Both the position numbers and the translations under genes were made by a program. Shown here one piece after another: positions 6,891-13,741 of a stretch of DNA of 15,251 nt (positions are counted from its first letter, which is position 1; each line of letters starts with the position of its first letter). Origin of the DNA: an uncultured Sphingomonadaceae bacterium (lineage in GTDB: Bacteria; Pseudomonadota; Alphaproteobacteria; Sphingomonadales; Sphingomonadaceae). Under the pieces are notes generated by a model. It was not told the origin of the DNA. It saw only the letters and a list, made by a program, of their open reading frames with translations, and did no database searches. The stretch spans positions 1 through 15,251 of the forward strand of contig CALKXX010000240.1 of NCBI GenBank assembly GCA_938003725.1. Reading direction: 5' to 3'.

Positions 6891-7859
6891 TTATCCTGTT
6901 ATCGGCGCGAGAAAATTTGCCAGCGCTGCGCATAATGAAATACCGAAAATAATGTTGAATGGAAAGGTGATCCCTAATGACATGGACAAATAGATTCCAG
7001 GATCGGCTTGGGGCAGAGCCAAGCGCATAGCTGCCGGCACCGCAATATAAGAGGCGCTAGCGGCAAGGACGCCCAATATTGCGGCGGACGCGGGATCAAG
7101 GCCTATTGATGTCCCAATGACTGTCCCGATGGTGCCATTGATAAGCGGTAATATTATTCCCAATATCGCCAGATTTATTGTTATTTTGCGTGTTTGCAAC
7201 AGGCGGCGCGCGGCGATCAGCCCCATATCGAGGAGGAAAAGACAAAGTACGCCCTTGAAGCCGACCTCAAACAAAGGTTTCACCGGCGCAAATCCCTCGG
7301 TCCCTGCGATAATGCCAATAACGAACGCGCCGATAAGCAACACGACCGAGCCATTGGTAAGAACCTCATGAGCAAGGTTCCCGCTGCCATCTTGCTTTGC
7401 ATCTTTACTGGCGGCGCGGGCCAATAACAGGCCCGTAATGATCGCTGGCGTTTCCATCAGCGCCATGACGCCGACCATGAACCCTTCGGGTTTCATGCCC
7501 TGATTAGTGAGCAATTCTATTGCTGTGACGAACGTCACCACGCTAACGGAACCATAGTGGGCCGCGACTGCTCCTGCATCAATTGATCCCAGCCTTCCAA
7601 AGGATTTCAATAAGTAAAATGCGATCACCGGGAGTGCGAAACTAAGCGCAAGGCCGGTTACTGCAGCAGCAGCTAGCTCTGTCGTAAAGCCTGTTGATGC
7701 AACTTCCACGCCGCCCTTCAACCCTATGGCGGCCATCAGATAGATAGACATTGCTTTCGCAAAAGGTTCAGGAATGGTCAGATCAGATCGGATACAGGCC
7801 GCAAAAAAACCAAGTATGAAAAACAAAATCACTGGTGATGTCAGCGTCTCGACAATCAT
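6891..7859 (-). CDS. sbtA: SbtA-type sodium-dependent bicarbonate transporter
   Basis: A 322-residue inner-membrane protein with about ten hydrophobic segments. It matches the SbtA/PF05982 family, in which the cyanobacterial members are high-affinity Na+/HCO3- symporters. Recognisable pieces include MAAIGLKGGVE (42-52), AAHYGSVSVVTF (99-110), the VMALMETPAI helix (131-140) and GITFPFN (296-302). The second inverted half starts near 165. The central cytoplasmic loop (about 149-165) is short, making the protein some 50 residues shorter than the 374-residue Synechocystis SbtA. GGGGAAG lies about 9 nt upstream of the ATG. It heads a compact unit with sbtB and a carbonic anhydrase and is divergent from lipA. 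Bicarbonate as substrate is inferred from family and neighbours; non-cyanobacterial members are less well tested. Confidence 0.88.
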   Translation of the reverse strand: MIVETLTSPVILFFILGFFAACIRSDLTIPEPFAKAMSIYLMAAIGLKGGVEVASTGFTTELAAAAVTGLALSFALPVIAFYLLKSFGRLGSIDAGAVAAHYGSVSVVTFVTAIELLTNQGMKPEGFMVGVMALMETPAIITGLLLARAASKDAKQDGSGNLAHEVLTNGSVVLLIGAFVIGIIAGTEGFAPVKPLFEVGFKGVLCLFLLDMGLIAARRLLQTRKITINLAILGIILPLINGTIGTVIGTSIGLDPASAAILGVLAASASYIAVPAAMRLALPQADPGIYLSMSLGITFPFNIIFGISLCAALANFLAPITG

Positions 7860-7875
7860 CGTTGTTCTTCCCCAA

Positions 7876-7904
7876 TTGGCATAGGCGATTAGCAGTCATA
7901 TCGC
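7876..7904 (+). promoter_or_regulatory. Possible sigma-70 promoter for lipA
   Basis: TTGGCA (7876-7881, five of six matches to TTGACA) is followed after 17 bp by TATCGC (7899-7904, TAT conserved). Start of transcription would fall near 7911. That leaves about 10 nt before the ATG at 7921, or about 31 nt before the ATG at 7942. The weak -10 element makes this tentative. Confidence 0.35.
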
Positions 7905-7920
7905 GGTTGGCAAGCTGGAT

Positions 7921-8892
7921 ATGGATCGCTATCTAATAGAAATGAACGAAATCACCAAAATCACACCGCCGGAACCCGCGCCGAAAAGATTGCGCAAACC
8001 CGATTGGATTCGCGTGAAAGCTCCGATGGGAAAGGGCTTTGAGGAAACCCGCAAGCTAATGCGCGAGCATAAGCTGAATACGGTCTGTGAAGAGGCTGCG
8101 TGCCCCAATATAGGGGAATGCTGGACGAAGAAACATGCCACCGTAATGATCCTAGGCGATGTCTGTACCCGTGCATGTGCGTTTTGCAACGTCAAGACCG
8201 GCATGCCTATGGCGGTTGATGCACTTGAACCGCAACATACCGCCGATGCAGCGGCCAAACTTGGCTTGGAGCATATTGTGATCACTTCGGTTGATCGGGA
8301 CGATCTTCCGGATGGCGGTGCCAGTCAATTTGTCAAAGTGATTGAAGCGCTGCGCCGCACAACGCCGGATACAACGATTGAGATCCTAACTCCTGATTTC
8401 CGCAACAAGGCTGATGCCGCGGTGGAAGCCATCGTCGCTGCTCGCCCCGACGTCTACAATCATAATCTGGAAACGGTGCCGCGCCTTTATCCAACAATCC
8501 GCCCGGGCGCGCGATACTATGCCTCCTTGCGTTTGTTAGAGAGTGTAAAGCGGCAAGATCCGTCAATCTTCACCAAGTCGGGTATCATGCTTGGCCTTAG
8601 TGAGGAACGCCTAGAGGTACATCAAGTGATGGACGACATGCGCAGCGCGGACGTCGATTTCCTCACCATGGGGCAATATCTGCAACCGACAACAAAACAC
8701 GTCAAGGTCAGCGAGTTTGTAAAACCGCAGGCCTTTGATGCCTATGCATCCGTTGCTCGTGCGAAAGGGTTTTTGTTAGTTGCGTCCTCGCCGCTAACCC
8801 GTTCCAGCTATCATGCCGGGGACGATTTCGCGAAAATGCGACAAGCAAGAGACGAAAAGTTAGCTAGAGAAGGCGCAAGTGCCAGCACATAG
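7921..8892 (+). CDS. lipA: Lipoyl synthase LipA
   Basis: A radical-SAM enzyme that inserts two sulfurs into octanoylated lipoyl domains, completing the cofactor of pyruvate and 2-oxoglutarate dehydrogenases. The auxiliary [4Fe-4S] cluster cysteines are 56, 61 and 67 (CEEAACPNIGEC), and the radical-SAM cysteines are 82, 86 and 89 (CTRACAFC). The C-terminal RSSYHAG (294-300) supplies the serine ligand of the auxiliary cluster. The length of 323 is normal. Two starts are possible: ATG 7921 and ATG 7942 (MNEITK). The second gives an N-terminus more like relatives and a more usual leader, but neither has a strong Shine-Dalgarno. The 3' end overlaps the Coq10-like gene by 14 nt, so the two are co-transcribed. 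Confidence 0.97.
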   Translation: MDRYLIEMNEITKITPPEPAPKRLRKPDWIRVKAPMGKGFEETRKLMREHKLNTVCEEAACPNIGECWTKKHATVMILGDVCTRACAFCNVKTGMPMAVDALEPQHTADAAAKLGLEHIVITSVDRDDLPDGGASQFVKVIEALRRTTPDTTIEILTPDFRNKADAAVEAIVAARPDVYNHNLETVPRLYPTIRPGARYYASLRLLESVKRQDPSIFTKSGIMLGLSEERLEVHQVMDDMRSADVDFLTMGQYLQPTTKHVKVSEFVKPQAFDAYASVARAKGFLLVASSPLTRSSYHAGDDFAKMRQARDEKLAREGASAST

Positions 8893-9364
8893 GGAAACCC
8901 GGGAACTACCGCATAGTGCGGCGCAGATGTATGCGTTGGTAGCTGACGTCGCCCAATATCAGGAATTTTTACCGTGGGTGGTTGGCACACGCATTAAAAA
9001 CGATAGCGAAACGGAAATGCTGGCCGACCTGTTGGTGGGCTTTAAAGGATTGCGCGAGCAATTCACCTCGCGGGTCAGAAAAGTTCGAAACCAATCTATC
9101 GACGTCGACTATCTGGATGGACCGTTAAAACAGCTGCATAACGAATGGCGTTTCCGTCCACGCGAGGATGGCGGATGCTATGTCGATTTCTATGTTGAGT
9201 TTACTTTTAAGAACCGGGTGTTTCAATCACTGGCAGGTCAGATGTTCTCCAAGGCATTGCACAAAATGACCGGCGCCTTTGTTGATCGCGCGAATGAGAT
9301 TTATGGGTCAGGCACTGCTGGGTCATCGGGCAGCAGTAGTTCCAATGCTACCAACGCTGCCTGA
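8879..9364 (+). CDS. Coq10/RatA-like ubiquinone-binding START-domain protein
   Basis: Coq10-family START/polyketide-cyclase fold proteins bind ubiquinone or related lipids and support respiratory quinone function. The E. coli relative RatA was also named as a toxin acting on ribosomes, but in alphaproteobacteria the quinone role is generally preferred. Diagnostic pieces are an amphipathic start with YALVADVAQYQEFLPWV (19-35), the VGFKGLREQFTSRV strands (53-66), DYLDGPLKQLHNEWRF (77-92) and the C-terminal helix FSKALHKMTGAFVDRA. The start is GTG at 8879, supported by GAGAAGG ending 5 nt before it inside lipA. Residues from about 142 onward form a Gly/Ser/Asn/Ala tail encoded entirely in the part overlapping the convergent PncC gene, so the tail is probably unstructured. 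Confidence 0.88.
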   Translation: MPAHRETRELPHSAAQMYALVADVAQYQEFLPWVVGTRIKNDSETEMLADLLVGFKGLREQFTSRVRKVRNQSIDVDYLDGPLKQLHNEWRFRPREDGGCYVDFYVEFTFKNRVFQSLAGQMFSKALHKMTGAFVDRANEIYGSGTAGSSGSSSSNATNAA

Positions 9365-9828
9365 AACCTGATTTCTGCGCGGGTTTGATCGGCTCCAAAA
9401 TTTTTGCGATCGGCAACAACGTCATCAAGCGCTTTATCTTTTTCAGCCTTGGCAAAAACGACGGTTCCGACAGGTTTTTTCTCAGTACCTCCGCCCGGGC
9501 CGGCTACACCAGTAATTGCAACCGCCACGTCGCAATCGGCTCTTTTCAAAGCGCCTTGAGCCATATCCCAAGCCACTGCAATGGATACCGCGCCAAACGT
9601 CTCTAGCAAATCGTCACTGACGCCTAGCATGCTGTGCTTGGCACCGTTAGAATAGGTGTTGAACCCGCATTCAAACACATCGCTGCTACCGGCAATCTCT
9701 GTCAAAGCTGCGGCGACCAGGCCGCCCGTGCAACTCTCTGCAACGGCGACACGTCGGCCAGCAGCACGATTCGCTTCAACGACTTGTCCCGCCAGCTCGA
9801 CGAGTTCGCTAGGGAGAAGGTTTCTCAT
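9301..9828 (-). CDS. pncC: CinA C-terminal-domain / PncC-type nicotinamide-nucleotide amidohydrolase
   Basis: This stand-alone CinA C-terminal-domain protein (175 residues) is expected to deamidate nicotinamide mononucleotide to nicotinate mononucleotide in the pyridine nucleotide cycle. Motifs are AESCTGGL (30-37), with the nucleophile-region serine 31, the FNTYSNGAKHSMLGV segment (56-70) and the TGVAGPGGGTEKKPVGTV loop (106-123). One oddity: the usual VSEEVA stretch reads VSIAVA at 81-86. The MoaB-like N-terminal domain of full CinA is absent, as in many proteobacteria. It is the third gene of the minus-strand ispDF unit, 17 bp after the secreted-protein gene, without a clear Shine-Dalgarno. 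Its last 21 or so codons overlap the Coq10-like gene on the opposite strand. Confidence 0.9.
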   Translation of the reverse strand: MRNLLPSELVELAGQVVEANRAAGRRVAVAESCTGGLVAAALTEIAGSSDVFECGFNTYSNGAKHSMLGVSDDLLETFGAVSIAVAWDMAQGALKRADCDVAVAITGVAGPGGGTEKKPVGTVVFAKAEKDKALDDVVADRKNFGADQTRAEIRFQAALVALELLLPDDPAVPDP

Positions 9829-9845
9829 AGGCTGGCGCCGTTAGC

Positions 9846-10367
9846 CTATTGTGGAACCGGTTGGCAAATATTGAATTTGCTGTCTTTATCATCCTTTGAA
9901 CCGAGCATCGCCAGCATTACGGCCAAGCTGGATAAGTTGGATGTTGGAAGCGGCTCCAGCAATCCGTAGACCCGGTCGATCGTGCCGCAATCTTTCGCTT
10001 TGATTTCATTGCCGAGTAACGCCGGAACCATCGCCTCTATAAATGGTCGCAGGGTATCAACATCCACACCTTCTGGGAGTCGCTCACCAGCGATTACTCC
10101 AATCACACTCTTTGCCTCTGGCCAAGCTGCGTCCGCGGCGGAAACATATTTTTGATATTGGGCAGAATCTATCTGCATAAGCGGCGCATCCGCGGCGAGA
10201 TTGAGGGAGCATTTGGATTGTACTGCCTTGACCGCTGCGGGAAGTAGATATGTGACCAGTGCTTCAGCTTTTTCAGGAGGTACACATTGAGCGGCATCTG
10301 CTGCCTTGGCCGCAGTGGTTGATATCAACGCCGCGATAGCAGCGAAAGTAGCAATTGTTTTTCGCAT
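9846..10367 (-). CDS. Small secreted protein of unknown function with four cysteines
   Basis: A 173-residue hypothetical protein. Residues 1-22 form a signal peptide (MRK, a hydrophobic core and an AKA cleavage site), so export to the periplasm is likely. The mature part is mainly alpha-helical by composition and has four cysteines (28, 53, 127, 168), enough for two disulfides. An LPEGVDVDTLRPFIEAMVPALLG stretch spans 97-119. I recognise no family or catalytic motif. The start lies 2 nt after the ispDF stop, with GGAGA inside the ispDF 3' end serving as ribosome site, so translation is coupled to ispDF. The neighbours are metabolic, but no functional link follows from the sequence. Conserved placement in related genomes is plausible but not testable here. 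Confidence 0.82.
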   Translation of the reverse strand: MRKTIATFAAIAALISTTAAKAADAAQCVPPEKAEALVTYLLPAAVKAVQSKCSLNLAADAPLMQIDSAQYQKYVSAADAAWPEAKSVIGVIAGERLPEGVDVDTLRPFIEAMVPALLGNEIKAKDCGTIDRVYGLLEPLPTSNLSSLAVMLAMLGSKDDKDSKFNICQPVPQ

Positions 10368-10369
10368 GT

Positions 10370-11539
10370 CTATTTCTCCATTGAAATAGTTGTGATTGCC
10401 TTAGCCGCAATTCCCTCTCGTCGTCCGGGAAAGCCCAAGCCCTCGGTGGTGGTCGCCTTCACACTGACCCGGTCAATCGAAATATCAAGCATTTTTGATA
10501 TTTTTTCTCGGATCGACAGACGGTGTGGTTTGATTTTTGGTGCTTCGCAAATAATGGTCATGTCGACATTATTGATGACCGCACCTTTCTGTTTGATGAG
10601 CGATACAGCATGCTCGACGAAAAGATGAGATGCAGCACCGCTCCATTTTGGGTCGGATGGCGGAAAATGATCTCCGATATCTCCCTCTCCGACCGCGCCC
10701 AGCAATGCATCGGTCAGGGCATGCAGCAAAACGTCCGCATCGCTATGTCCTGCCAGGCCTCTGTCATGGTCGATCTTTATGCCGCCCAGCCATAGTTCCT
10801 CGCCATGGGCCAATCGATGCACGTCATAGCCCATTCCCGTCCGAACATCATTCATGCCGTTGGATACCCCCGCAAAATCTTGTGCTGTTGTATATTTCTT
10901 TAACTTCTCATCGCCGGGGACCGTCGTGACTTGATGGCCCGCAGCGGTCATTATCTGGGCATCATCGGTGACCTCCCGATCGGCATCCCATTCTCTATGC
11001 GCCAACATTAGTGCCTCGAAATCAAACGCTTGAGGCGTCTGCACGCGCCAGATTGTGTCGCGATCTATGACATCTTGCATCCGATCAGAGCTGACCTTGA
11101 TGGTCGTATCAATGGTTGGGATAACCGGTATTGCAGCACTGTGCGATACTAGGCGATCTAATAACCGATCAATCACTTGATGGCTAAGAAACGGCCGCGC
11201 AGCGTCGTGGATCAGGACATTTTTGGCGCCGCCAGAGGAGTGTATATGCTCCAGGCCATTCCGCACGCTTTGCTGCCGTGTTTCGCCGCCATAAACCACG
11301 GTGATCCGGCAACGGTCATCCAATGCCTCGGCGAGCAGCTGATCTTGTCCTTCGCCAATAACAACCCAGATATTGGAAATTCCCGGATGGCTGGCAAATT
11401 GCTCTATGCTGTGGAGAACCATCGGCTTCCCCGCCACCGGCGCAAATTGCTTTGGACGACCCAAATCGGCGCGCACACCTTTTCCGGCGGCAACCACAAT
11501 GGCATCAGTTCGCTTTGACGGATCTTCAGAATCGGGCAT
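10370..11539 (-). CDS. ispDF: Bifunctional IspD/IspF enzyme of the MEP pathway
   Basis: A fusion of IspD (MEP + CTP to CDP-ME) and IspF (CDP-ME 2-phosphate to the cyclic diphosphate MEcPP), the third and fifth steps of non-mevalonate isoprenoid synthesis. Residues 11-225 are IspD: the VVAAGKGVRADLGRPKQ nucleotide loop (15-31), IHDAARPF (110-117) and GDEKLKKYT (209-217). Residues 235-389 are IspF: MGYDVHRL (236-243) with zinc ligands Asp239 and His241, His273 in DVLLHALTDALLGA, GDIGDHFPPSD (286-296) and KATTTEGLGF (361-370). All key residues appear intact. The fusion is common in alpha- and epsilonproteobacteria. The ATG at 11539 has no strong Shine-Dalgarno. It is divergent from dusB with a 91-bp spacer and heads the unit ending with pncC. 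Confidence 0.96.
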   Translation of the reverse strand: MPDSEDPSKRTDAIVVAAGKGVRADLGRPKQFAPVAGKPMVLHSIEQFASHPGISNIWVVIGEGQDQLLAEALDDRCRITVVYGGETRQQSVRNGLEHIHSSGGAKNVLIHDAARPFLSHQVIDRLLDRLVSHSAAIPVIPTIDTTIKVSSDRMQDVIDRDTIWRVQTPQAFDFEALMLAHREWDADREVTDDAQIMTAAGHQVTTVPGDEKLKKYTTAQDFAGVSNGMNDVRTGMGYDVHRLAHGEELWLGGIKIDHDRGLAGHSDADVLLHALTDALLGAVGEGDIGDHFPPSDPKWSGAASHLFVEHAVSLIKQKGAVINNVDMTIICEAPKIKPHRLSIREKISKMLDISIDRVSVKATTTEGLGFPGRREGIAAKAITTISMEK

Positions 11540-11578
11540 GACTTATCATCTAAGCCTAGGACATTGATGAAGCAATTC

Positions 11579-11607
11579 TTGCCTCCGTCTTTCTTTCCGG
11601 TTATGCG
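11579..11607 (+). promoter_or_regulatory. Weak candidate promoter for dusB-ntrBC
   Basis: TTGCCT (11579-11584) and TATGCG (11602-11607) are 17 bp apart in the ispDF/dusB spacer. A second -10-like TATATT lies at 11613-11618 but lacks a -35 partner. The dusB-ntrB-ntrC unit must be transcribed from this spacer or from an internal site, so something here should act as a promoter. Neither box is strong enough to be sure which. Confidence 0.25.
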
Positions 11608-11608
11608 G

Positions 11609-11625
11609 TGCCTATATTTTAGGCA
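11609..11625 (+). promoter_or_regulatory. Perfect 6-bp hairpin covering the dusB ribosome binding site
   Basis: TGCCTA, a 5-nt TATTT loop, then TAGGCA form a perfect inverted repeat ending 5 nt before the dusB ATG. The right arm contains the AGG used in the Shine-Dalgarno AGGCAGG (11621-11627). In RNA it could mask the ribosome site; in DNA it could be a small operator. It matters only as RNA if transcription starts upstream of 11609. Confidence 0.4.
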
Positions 11626-11630
11626 GGCCA

Positions 11631-12632
11631 ATGACACTCAACCCCATCTTTATCGACAATATTGAAATCGAAAGCCCGGTTTTGCTGGCACCGATGACCG
11701 GTGTCACAGATCTTCCATTCCGCAAACTCGTGCGCCGTTTTGGGTCAGGATTAAATGTCACCGAAATGATCGCCAGTCAGGCGATGATCCGGGAAACTCG
11801 TCAATCGCTACAGAAATGCGCATGGGATCCTATCGAAGAGCCCGTGTCCATGCAGTTGGCCGGATGTTCTCCCGATGCGATGGCAGAAGCGGCGAAACTC
11901 AACGAAGATCGTGGTGCGCAGATTATCGACATTAATATGGGATGTCCCGTCAAGAAAGTCGTAAATGGCGATGCAGGGTCGGCGCTGATGCGCGATCTTC
12001 CGCTTGCTGCTGCGTTGATCAAAGCGACAGTTGAAGCCGTGGATGTGCCGGTGACAGTAAAAATGCGTATGGGTTGGGATCACACCAGCCTGAACGCTCC
12101 TGAACTCGCGCATATTGCGGAGGATTTGGGTGCAAAGATGATCACGGTACATGGACGAACACGTTGTCAGATGTACAAAGGCAGTGCGGATTGGTCGTTC
12201 ATTCGCAGCGTCAAAGAAGCCGTCTCGGTACCAGTCATTGCAAATGGGGATATAAATTCGATTGCCGATGCGGAACAAGCGCTAGCCGAAAGCGGCGCTG
12301 ACGGTGTGATGATTGGTCGCGGCGCTTATGGAAAGCCCTGGTTTCTGGGACAGGTCATGCATTGGTTTGCTACCGGCCAAACTCTTCCTGATCCTGATAT
12401 TGCCACCCAATATTCCGTCTTGCGAGAACATTATCTGGCGATGATGGAACTCTATGGCGAAGATGTTGGCGTAAAAGTCGCACGTAAGCATATAGGTTGG
12501 TATACCAAGGGACTAACGGGATCTGCGGAGTTCAGAAATCGCGCGAACAAGGAAGTTGGAGCCTCTGCGGTTCTGGCGATGCTGGAAGAATTCTACCTGC
12601 CTTGGCTCGAACAAACTCGGGCAGCGGCATAA
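11631..12632 (+). CDS. dusB: tRNA-dihydrouridine synthase DusB (NifR3)
   Basis: An FMN enzyme that reduces uridine to dihydrouridine in tRNA D-loops using NADPH. The 333 residues form a TIM barrel. The N-terminal FMN loop is LLAPMTGVTDLPFR (18-31), followed by INMGCPVKKVVNGDAG (101-116) with catalytic Cys105. KMRMGWD (144-150) contains the FMN-contact Lys144, VHGRTRCQMYKG (173-184) contains His174 and Arg176, and VIANGDI and DGVMIGRGAYG form the phosphate-binding end. The start has AGGCAGG just upstream. In Rhodobacter and other alphaproteobacteria this gene was first named nifR3 because it precedes ntrBC, exactly the order found here. The gap to ntrB is 26 bp, so co-transcription is likely. 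Confidence 0.96.
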   Translation: MTLNPIFIDNIEIESPVLLAPMTGVTDLPFRKLVRRFGSGLNVTEMIASQAMIRETRQSLQKCAWDPIEEPVSMQLAGCSPDAMAEAAKLNEDRGAQIIDINMGCPVKKVVNGDAGSALMRDLPLAAALIKATVEAVDVPVTVKMRMGWDHTSLNAPELAHIAEDLGAKMITVHGRTRCQMYKGSADWSFIRSVKEAVSVPVIANGDINSIADAEQALAESGADGVMIGRGAYGKPWFLGQVMHWFATGQTLPDPDIATQYSVLREHYLAMMELYGEDVGVKVARKHIGWYTKGLTGSAEFRNRANKEVGASAVLAMLEEFYLPWLEQTRAAA

Positions 12633-12658
12633 TCGACCGCAATTGTGATTTTCGAAAA

Positions 12659-13741
12659 ATGAACGAAGGACTGTCGGCAGCGCATATATTGGCCGGTTTG
12701 CCGCACATATTGGTGGCTATAGATGAGAGTCATTGCATCGCAAAACTGAACCCCGCAGCAGAGGCATGCCTGGGCACAAGCGAGAAGCACCTACTTGGCG
12801 AACCTGTTTCCGATCATTTTGGCTTTGATGATGAAAGGATCAATCGCGCGTTGTGTGACCCAAGCGCAAACTTGACGGCAAACAGGGCAACGATATCCGT
12901 AAAAGAACGACTACATAATATAGCGGATTTCAATATTCACCCACTCACAGCCGATCCGCGATGGCGCATCATGACATTCTCGATACAACCGACGGGCGAC
13001 CCGCTATCAGATGGCTTCGCAAATGACACCGATCAGTTTTCGGTTCGCGCGCCGGATATTTTGGGGCACGAGATTAAAAACCCATTGGCGGCGATAAAAG
13101 GTGCGGCACAATTGCTGGATAGGACTCTAGATCGTGATCAGAAGCCCTTTACAGCCATGATAAAATCGGAAGTAGAGCGTATCGCGAGCCTCTTGGACCG
13201 GATGCAGAGTTTGTCCGCAAATCAGCCAGCGAAAATACAATCCGTCAATATTCACTCCCTGATCGATCGTGCGCGACATGCGATGGAGGCGGCCTCGGAT
13301 GGCAAGTTGGCAATATCGGTCGACTATGATCCATCCTTACCCGATGTGATGGTTGATCCAGAAACGATGATGCAAGTCCTGACAAACCTGCTTTCAAACG
13401 CGGTTGAGGCGACGTCTGGCACCAACGAACCTCAAATAAAAATCATCACGCGCTATAGTATTGGGGCGTCTTTTTCTTCCCGGGGAAGCACTGAATCCGT
13501 TCGCTCACCGGTTGAAATTATCGTCCGCGACAACGGACCTGGGGTACCTTCAAATATCGAGAATGATATATTTTCTCCATTTGTGACCACGAAAACGGAA
13601 GGGCAGGGGCTCGGCCTCCCGCTGGTCAAAAAACTGATCGCAGATATGAATGGCCGAATCAGATATGAACGGGATCAATCAAATCAGCATACACAGTTTA
13701 TTACGTTTTTACCGATTTCCAGACAGGAACGACTCGAATGA
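12659..13741 (+). CDS. ntrB: Nitrogen regulation sensor histidine kinase NtrB
   Basis: A soluble histidine kinase that phosphorylates or dephosphorylates NtrC under control of PII. It has 360 residues from ATG 12659. Residues 8-60 form a PAS domain (LPHILVAIDE...LNPAAEACLG). The DHp domain carries GHEIKNPLAAIKGAAQ (136-151) with phospho-acceptor His137. The ATPase domain has the N box NLLSNAVEA (243-251), G1 box DNGPGVP (291-297) and a TKTEGQGLGLPL lid and G2 region (311-322). The open frame continues upstream to 12497, but that part runs through dusB in another frame and matches no family, so ATG 12659 is chosen although no strong Shine-Dalgarno precedes it. There are no membrane helices. 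The end overlaps ntrC by 4 nt. Confidence 0.93.
   Translation: MNEGLSAAHILAGLPHILVAIDESHCIAKLNPAAEACLGTSEKHLLGEPVSDHFGFDDERINRALCDPSANLTANRATISVKERLHNIADFNIHPLTADPRWRIMTFSIQPTGDPLSDGFANDTDQFSVRAPDILGHEIKNPLAAIKGAAQLLDRTLDRDQKPFTAMIKSEVERIASLLDRMQSLSANQPAKIQSVNIHSLIDRARHAMEAASDGKLAISVDYDPSLPDVMVDPETMMQVLTNLLSNAVEATSGTNEPQIKIITRYSIGASFSSRGSTESVRSPVEIIVRDNGPGVPSNIENDIFSPFVTTKTEGQGLGLPLVKKLIADMNGRIRYERDQSNQHTQFITFLPISRQERLE

Noticed and set aside
8879..9364. RatA toxin of a toxin-antitoxin pair
   Set aside because: No small RatB-like partner is adjacent. The gene follows lipA in a housekeeping setting, so the Coq10-like quinone role is preferred.
12497..12658. Upstream extension of the ntrB reading frame
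   Set aside because: It overlaps the conserved 3' end of dusB in another frame and adds 54 residues unlike any NtrB N-terminus. ATG 12659 gives a normal PAS-first protein.
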